From Vibrio sp. STUT-A11 (GTDB taxonomy: Bacteria > Pseudomonadota > Gammaproteobacteria > Enterobacterales > Vibrionaceae): a DNA stretch of 64,000 bases. The translations under genes were made by a program, and so were the position numbers. Where the stretch lies: the NCBI RefSeq assembly GCF_026000435.1, contig NZ_AP026764.1, positions 1 through 64,000 of the forward strand, in the 5' to 3' direction. Below are positions 58,769-64,000 of this stretch, piece by piece. Within the stretch, counting starts at the first letter, position 1; every line of letters begins with the position of its first letter. A model generated the notes under the pieces. The model saw nothing but the letters and a program-made list of their open reading frames with translations, ran no database searches and was not told where the DNA came from.

Positions 58769-59865
58769 TCAAGCCAATAGCCCGAATGAAAGCCGTGATG
58801 ATCAAGGAAATTCGTCAACTTTCCCGAGATAGGGTCACCTTTGGTATGGTCGTGATGATCCCGCTTATTCAGTTACTCTTGTTCGGGTTCGCAATCAATA
58901 CGGATATTCGCAATATTCCGGTTGGTGTCGTCGATCAAAGTGGCAGTACGGCCGGGCGTATCATTGCTCAGTCAGTGGAAGTCACTCAGGTTGTGGATAT
59001 CAAAGAGACCTATGCCACTGCGCAAGAAGCAGAGCAAGCGATCCAGGACGGGCTTGTGCGAGCAGTACTGATTTTACCAAGCGACCTGACACAACGAATG
59101 ATGCAAGGGCGCGAACTGGGCCAATGGATCGTCGATGGTTCCGACACCATGATCAGCTCAGCAATTTTGTCGCTACAAACCATGCCTCTCACTGACTTTG
59201 ACTTCGAGATTCGATCCAGGCCGACCAAAACCTTTGAGGTTGCGCTGTACTACAATCCCAGTCGCCGTTCTGCGGTAAACATTGTTCCGGGGTTACTCGG
59301 TGTGATTCTTACCATGACGATGATCTTATTCACCAGTGCGGCTATTGTACGTGAACGAGAACGCGGGAACTTAGAATTACTTATCACGACGCCAATCCAT
59401 TCTATTGAATTGATGATTGCGAAAATCGTTCCTTATATCTTCGTCGGCTTGATTCAAGTCTTTATCATTTTAGGTCTCGGCCATTGGATTTTTGGCGTTC
59501 CTATCAACGGTGCCATCAGCCAAATGCTGTTTGGGACATTGCTCTTTATCGCGGCAAGCCTGACCTTAGGCCTGATGATATCCACCATTGCTAAAACACA
59601 GCTGCAAGCCATGCAGATGACCGTGTTTATTCTGCTACCATCCATTCTGTTATCTGGTTTTATGTTTCCCTATGAAGGAATGCCAGTGGCGGCACAATGG
59701 ATATCGGAAGTGCTTCCCGCTACCCACTTTATGAGAATGATTAGAGGAATTGTGCTACGTGGTGCGGACTTATTCGATTTATGGCGAGATACGTTATGGC
59801 TAGTTGGATTTACCATCCTTGGTCTGTTAGTTGCTTCTCTCAGGTTTAAGAAGTCGCTCGATTAA
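58765..59865 (+). CDS. ABC-2-type exporter permease
   Basis: 366 residues, start MIKPIARMKAVMIKE. One N-terminal span ('MVVMIPLIQLLLFGFAI'), a large periplasmic loop ('SVEVTQVVDIKETYATAQEAEQAIQDGLVRAVLILP') and five C-terminal spans with the ABC2 signature 'RERERGNLELLITTPIHSIELMIAKIVPYIFVGLIQVFII'. It resembles YbhR/YbhS/YhhJ. Only one permease gene is present, so a homodimer is likely. Substrate unknown, probably drugs or bile-like amphiphiles. Confidence 0.92.
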   Translation: MIKPIARMKAVMIKEIRQLSRDRVTFGMVVMIPLIQLLLFGFAINTDIRNIPVGVVDQSGSTAGRIIAQSVEVTQVVDIKETYATAQEAEQAIQDGLVRAVLILPSDLTQRMMQGRELGQWIVDGSDTMISSAILSLQTMPLTDFDFEIRSRPTKTFEVALYYNPSRRSAVNIVPGLLGVILTMTMILFTSAAIVRERERGNLELLITTPIHSIELMIAKIVPYIFVGLIQVFIILGLGHWIFGVPINGAISQMLFGTLLFIAASLTLGLMISTIAKTQLQAMQMTVFILLPSILLSGFMFPYEGMPVAAQWISEVLPATHFMRMIRGIVLRGADLFDLWRDTLWLVGFTILGLLVASLRFKKSLD

Positions 59866-59890
59866 CAGCGAACCAAACGCAGTGCATCGT

Positions 59891-60262
59891 TTAATAGTAC
59901 TCGCCCATAGAGCAGTCACGTATTTGAGAAATCGTGTAGTTATTTAAAGAGTCAATCTTAAAATCAAACACAACTTCTTTGCAGACCATGCCTTGCCGGT
60001 CGCTGTAGGTAATAAAGCCTTCACTATAGGCTCGATTACCATCGGAAGATTTGATTTGTGCTGCAAGCTCTAAGTAACCTTTGTGCGCATCAACTCGGTT
60101 CATCACCTCGAACGCATCAAGCCATTCTTCTCGATTTGCCATCTTTAGCAACATTGATTCTGCCTGGGATTCCAACTGCTTTGGGTAAACATAAAATCGG
60201 TTATAGCCAAAATATGCGCACATCAATAAAAAAACGACTGCTAATGAGGTTGTTCTTGTCAT
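59891..60262 (-). CDS. Single-span hypothetical protein (123 aa)
   Basis: N-terminal membrane anchor or signal ('SLAVVFLLMCAYFGYNRFYVYP') followed by an extracytoplasmic domain with a Cys pair ('RQGMVCKEVVFDFKIDSLNNYTISQIRDCSMGEYY') that could form a disulfide. I do not recognise the family. It is convergent with the permease gene, 25 bases away. Confidence 0.7.
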   Translation of the reverse strand: MTRTTSLAVVFLLMCAYFGYNRFYVYPKQLESQAESMLLKMANREEWLDAFEVMNRVDAHKGYLELAAQIKSSDGNRAYSEGFITYSDRQGMVCKEVVFDFKIDSLNNYTISQIRDCSMGEYY

Positions 60263-60410
60263 GCAAGTGCCTCTTGTTGTTATAAAAACTCAACGTTGTA
60301 GTCTGAGTATAGGAGCTCAGCAAATTTTAGGTTATAGAACTTGCCTGAATAACAGAGGGCCGTCAGAAACAGTCAATTCTCTGACAATCTCACTCCGAGA
60401 AACATAACAA

Positions 60411-60447
60411 AAAAGGGCAGGGATCATATTATGATTCCTGCCCTTTT
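60411..60447. terminator. Terminator of the formate dehydrogenase gene
   Basis: AAAAGGGCAGG / CCTGCCCTTTT arms extended by inner pairs to a long stem, with A/T tracts on both sides. Confidence 0.9.
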
Positions 60448-60488
60448 CTTTTCCAGACTCAATGCCAAGCCCGTTTTATCGTGTCTGC

Positions 60489-63400
60489 CTAATTCGAATG
60501 TACATGTTCGGTAGCTAAGCTCTCAGCCTTAACGGGTTCTACTATTTCAACTTTTACCGCCGCAACCTTAAATTCCGGAATTTTCGCATGCGGATCCGTT
60601 GCCGTAGTGGTTAAGCGGTTAACTGGCGATTCAACAAAGTGGAAAGGAATAAACACCACCCCTTTTTGCATTCTCTTGGTTACAAACGCATCAATTTCGA
60701 TATGACCACGACGTGTCGATATTTTCAGGCGCTGACCATTGCTGATCCCCAAAGCCTCGGCATCTTCGACGCTGATCATAGCTCTCGGTCCTGCAAGATT
60801 ATCCAACCCTTTCGTTTTTCGCGTCATGGTCCCGGTATGGAACTGCTCCAACACACGCCCCGTTGTCAGTACCAGAGGATACTCGTCATCTGGAAGTTCA
60901 GCCGCGTAACGGAATGGAATACCCACCATTTGCCCTTTGCCGCGAGTAAACTGGGTTTGGTGCATGATTCGCGTACCGTTCGGGTTATTCTTATTGCTCG
61001 GCCATTGCACACCATTTGGCGTGATAGCGTCCCAACGTAAGCCCGCATACTGAGGTGTCACACGAGCAATTTCGCTGGTGATTTCAGACACACAGTGATA
61101 ATTCCAGTCACTACCCATCGCGTTAGCCAGCTCTTGAATGATCCACCAATCCTCTTTGGCCTCTCCTGGAGCGGTAACAACAGCATTCACACGTTGTACC
61201 CGACGCTCGGTGTTAGTGAAATGGCCAGATTTTTCAGCAAATGAGCAAGAAGGCAGAATCACATCGGCATACTGAGCCGTTTCAGTAAGGAAGATATCCT
61301 GTACAACCAAGAAATCCAGTGCCTCCAAGCCTTCAATGACATGCGCTTGGTTTGGGTCACTCAATACAGGGTTTTCACCCATGATGTACATACCACGAAC
61401 GTCTCGTTTGCATGCGGCATCAATAATTTCAGTCAGAGTTAACCCTTGCTCTGCCGATAAATCGGGCGCATTCCATTCTATAGCAAACTTTTGTCGTACC
61501 ATTGGGTTATACACTTTTTGGTAGCCCGGATAGCAATTCGGTAATGCGCCCATATCACACGCCCCTTGCACATTTGATTGGCCGCGTAGTGGATTGATGC
61601 CGCCACCTTCGATACCAATGTTGCCACACAACAGTTGCAGGTTAGCAATCGAACGAACGTTATCATGTCCGGTGGTATGCTGCGTAATTCCCATCGAATA
61701 ATACACAGCCGTACGCTTGGCAGTCCCGATCATACGTGCCATGGCGAAAATATCGTCGGCTTTCACACCCGTGACTAGTTCAACTTTGTCTAGGTTGTAA
61801 GCAGGTGACATCACTTCTTGAAGCAAGGTATCAAAGCCATCGACGCGTTCTTCAATGTACTCCTGGTCAAACCAGCCATTCTTAATAATCAGCTGCATTA
61901 CACCATTGAGTAGCATGACATCCGTCCCCGGACGATGTGCTAAGTAAAGCTCTGCATGCTCAACGATATCGACACGTTTTGGATCAGCCACCACCAGGCG
62001 TGCACCGTGATGACGAATGGCTTGCTTGATATGAGATGCGATGATTGGATGGGCAGAAGTGGTGTCTGAACCAATAATAAAAATCACATCCGAGTGTTTG
62101 ATACTCGGAATATCATTCGTCATTGCCCCACTGCCTAATGAGGCTTCCAGCCCGGTGACGCTTGATGCATGACAAAGTCTCGCGCAATGGTCGACGTTAT
62201 TGGTACCGAGTTCGCGGCGAATGAATTTCTGAAACGCGTAATTGTCTTCGTTAGTGGTTTTTGCCGACGAGAAACCCGCCAGCGCATTGCTGCCAAAGTC
62301 TTGCTTAATAGACACAAACTTAGACGCAACTAATTGAATTGCTTCTTCCCAACTCGCTGGTTGCAGCCATCCATCTTTACGAATAAGTGGCGTGGTTAAT
62401 CGCTCTTCGCTGCCAATGAAATCAAAACCAAAGCGCCCTTTTACGCACAACATACCTTGGTTAACCGGTGATTCAGCACCTTCGACATAGCGAATTTTAT
62501 TCTCGGCCTCGTCGACAAACATGGTTAACTTACAACCGACCCCACAGTAGGTACAGATAGTATCAACGGCCTTCAAATCCTCGGTTCGGCCTTGTGATCG
62601 ATCACGGCTATCTACCATTGCTCCCGTTGGACACGCTTGCACACAAGCACCACACTGCACGCACTTTGAGTCGCTCATCAGTGTTAACCCACTAGGCTTG
62701 TTCCCTTTTTTTTCTGAGCGGAATCGAGGTCGATCATCCGGTCTCAGAGCCGGACGGCCATTAGCATCGCTCAGAAAGCTGAGCACGCCATGAACGGCTT
62801 GCTCCCGACATGCCTGAATACACTGACCACAACTGATACAGCGGTTGGCATCGAATTCAATAAATTCCGAACTGCGGTCGACTTCGTATTTATGGCGAAG
62901 ATCTTTTGCTCGCAGGTCAAGCCACCCTTGATGATCGACGACATTAGTTGCTTTAGCTTGTAACGCATCCTCAAATCTCTGTTCAACTTGATATTCTGTT
63001 GAATAATCTCGCAAGGCACAGTCGGTGTTCGCCTGACAGCCACATTCAAGGCAACGCGCCGCTTCTTTCATGGCCTCTTCATTATCAAATCCGAGCTCAA
63101 CTTCAGCAAAACTCTGTTCACGTTGTTCCGGGGTTAATTCCGGCATGATCGTACGAGCGACTTTTTGGATATTTTCAAAGTGAAGCGGATCAACTTGCGA
63201 TAGTTTTTGCTCTTTACGAGAGTTAAAAGCAGGTGTTGGCATATCTGCCATGTCACCATTCAAGAACAGATCAATCGCTTTTGCGGCAACTCGTCCATCT
63301 CCAACCGCTTCTACCGCTGTCGCAGGGCCGCGGCGGAAATCGCCAATACTGAAAATATTTCCCGTACCGGTATGCATGGTTTGCGCGTCAGATTCCGAAG

Positions 63401-64000
63401 TGTTCCAACGAGTTACGGGAATCGACAACGCATCGTTGTCTAAAAAACTTAAATCTGGTTTCTGAGACACGGCAGCGATCACCGTATCAAATGCTTCGAT
63501 GAAGAACTCCCCTGTCGGTTTTGGGCTGCGACGACCTGATGAATCTGGCGGCCCCAAGGCCATTCGTTCTAAACGAACGGCATGAACGCGTCCGCTTTTA
63601 TCAGCTAAATTTTCCGCAGGATTGGTCAGAAAGTGGAACTTCACACCTTCGTGTTCTGCTTCAACAATTTCGTAGTCTTCTGCAGGCATTTCGTCTCGAG
63701 TCCGACGGTAAATCAGTGTTGTATCAGCCCCTGCTCGTCGCGCCGTTCGGGCACAATCGATCGCGGTGTTACCACCACCAATAACCGCCACTTTTTTGCC
63801 TGTCACATAGCGTTGTTCGGTCACGTAGTCTTTAAGGTAATCTACCCCTAGGTAGCAACCGTCTAGGTCACTCCCCGGATAGGTCATCTCCACCGCTTGA
63901 GATGCGCCGACAGCCAAACACACTGCGTCATAATCTTCACTTAGTTGGGAAAGCGTAAAATCAACGCCAAGCTTTGTATTAGTTTCGATTTGCATGCCAT
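60489..64000 (-). CDS. Formate dehydrogenase alpha subunit with GltD-like domain (5' end outside window)
   Basis: The frame runs past the window edge; 1,168 residues are visible. Domain order: GltD-like flavoprotein with Rossmann motif 'VAVIGGGNTAIDCARTARRAGA' (about 69-90) and 'NIFSIGDFRRGPATAVEAVGDGRVAA'; ferredoxin 4Fe-4S sites CISCGQCIQAC (386-396) and CVQCGACVQACP (445-456); the CTYCGVGC site of the Mo domain (481-488); then the molybdopterin oxidoreductase and dinucleotide-binding domains. The residue at the selenocysteine position is Cys ('DHCARLCHASS', Cys608). It should oxidise formate or reduce CO2 with a bis-MGD cofactor, passing electrons to NAD(P) or a ferredoxin through the fused flavoprotein. 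Confidence 0.93.
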   Translation of the reverse strand, partial: GMQIETNTKLGVDFTLSQLSEDYDAVCLAVGASQAVEMTYPGSDLDGCYLGVDYLKDYVTEQRYVTGKKVAVIGGGNTAIDCARTARRAGADTTLIYRRTRDEMPAEDYEIVEAEHEGVKFHFLTNPAENLADKSGRVHAVRLERMALGPPDSSGRRSPKPTGEFFIEAFDTVIAAVSQKPDLSFLDNDALSIPVTRWNTSESDAQTMHTGTGNIFSIGDFRRGPATAVEAVGDGRVAAKAIDLFLNGDMADMPTPAFNSRKEQKLSQVDPLHFENIQKVARTIMPELTPEQREQSFAEVELGFDNEEAMKEAARCLECGCQANTDCALRDYSTEYQVEQRFEDALQAKATNVVDHQGWLDLRAKDLRHKYEVDRSSEFIEFDANRCISCGQCIQACREQAVHGVLSFLSDANGRPALRPDDRPRFRSEKKGNKPSGLTLMSDSKCVQCGACVQACPTGAMVDSRDRSQGRTEDLKAVDTICTYCGVGCKLTMFVDEAENKIRYVEGAESPVNQGMLCVKGRFGFDFIGSEERLTTPLIRKDGWLQPASWEEAIQLVASKFVSIKQDFGSNALAGFSSAKTTNEDNYAFQKFIRRELGTNNVDHCARLCHASSVTGLEASLGSGAMTNDIPSIKHSDVIFIIGSDTTSAHPIIASHIKQAIRHHGARLVVADPKRVDIVEHAELYLAHRPGTDVMLLNGVMQLIIKNGWFDQEYIEERVDGFDTLLQEVMSPAYNLDKVELVTGVKADDIFAMARMIGTAKRTAVYYSMGITQHTTGHDNVRSIANLQLLCGNIGIEGGGINPLRGQSNVQGACDMGALPNCYPGYQKVYNPMVRQKFAIEWNAPDLSAEQGLTLTEIIDAACKRDVRGMYIMGENPVLSDPNQAHVIEGLEALDFLVVQDIFLTETAQYADVILPSCSFAEKSGHFTNTERRVQRVNAVVTAPGEAKEDWWIIQELANAMGSDWNYHCVSEITSEIARVTPQYAGLRWDAITPNGVQWPSNKNNPNGTRIMHQTQFTRGKGQMVGIPFRYAAELPDDEYPLVLTTGRVLEQFHTGTMTRKTKGLDNLAGPRAMISVEDAEALGISNGQRLKISTRRGHIEIDAFVTKRMQKGVVFIPFHFVESPVNRLTTTATDPHAKIPEFKVAAVKVEIVEPVKAESLATEHVHSN

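Noticed and set aside
1..64000. CRISPR arrays, tRNA or rRNA genes, integron attC sites, prophage
   Set aside because: No regularly spaced direct repeats, cloverleaf or rRNA-like stretches, integrase or transposase reading frames were seen.

Overview
The window looks like a stretch of a Vibrio chromosome, most likely the second chromosome of a Harveyi-clade or related species. The basis is moderate AT-rich composition, very Vibrio-like protein sequences (phhA/phhB beside acetoacetyl-CoA synthetase, a CspV-type cold-shock protein, HopJ, YaeQ, a Vibrio porin, many chemotaxis receptors) and a long imperfect-palindromic intergenic repeat present as one full and two partial copies. This assignment is an inference from memory of protein families; no search was run. 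No rRNA, tRNA, CRISPR array, prophage or transposase gene was seen.

Layout. 0-2 kb: the end of an AraC-type regulator and small conserved proteins (DUF3820, a DUF1289/Cys-rich protein, HopJ). 2-9 kb: a surface lipoprotein, the phenylalanine hydroxylase pair phhAB under a TyrR-like box, divergent acetoacetyl-CoA synthetase, a methyltransferase and a LysR regulator. 9-15 kb: a CDF-type cation transporter with a structured leader RNA, elbB, an iron alcohol dehydrogenase behind a 23-bp palindrome, a periplasmic sugar dehydrogenase, a HAD hydrolase and Dps. 15-20 kb: a compact five-gene minus-strand operon (LolA-like periplasmic protein, two FtsX-type permeases, an ATPase, an outer-membrane beta-barrel) that looks like a complete inner-to-outer-membrane transport path. 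20-25 kb: arfA with a hairpin over its stop codon, cspV, yaeQ, a glutaredoxin-like protein, an OmpA-like lipoprotein, a DsbA-like lipoprotein and an FKBP isomerase.

25-33 kb is a whole caa3-type cytochrome c oxidase locus on the minus strand (coxB, coxA, ctaG, coxC, surf1, a Sco-like thioredoxin-fold protein, ctaA, cyoE). A small twin-membrane-span gene lies inside it on the opposite strand and shares a CATG start site with surf1. 33-41 kb: phosphoglucomutase, a LysE exporter, AzlCD, an FAH hydrolase, a porin, a sigma-54-type promoter followed by a predicted ~103-nt small RNA, a two-domain glutaredoxin and an unannotated 44-residue basic protein. 41-54 kb: two chemotaxis receptors, an M23 endopeptidase, GFA, YoaK and YjiH membrane proteins, a His-rich secreted protein and an aromatic amino-acid permease. 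54-60 kb: an XRE regulator, an arsR-acr3 arsenite efflux pair with two related operator-like sites, and an HlyD/ATPase/permease efflux system. The window ends inside a large formate dehydrogenase alpha subunit fused to a GltD-like flavoprotein domain.

The points most worth following are the sigma-54 small-RNA candidate (39.37-39.50 kb), the Lol-like five-gene envelope operon (15.1-20.3 kb), the mutually exclusive hairpins that cover the ribosome site of the CDF transporter (9.19-9.25 kb), and the antisense/divergent start overlap and Sco-like protein in the oxidase cluster.
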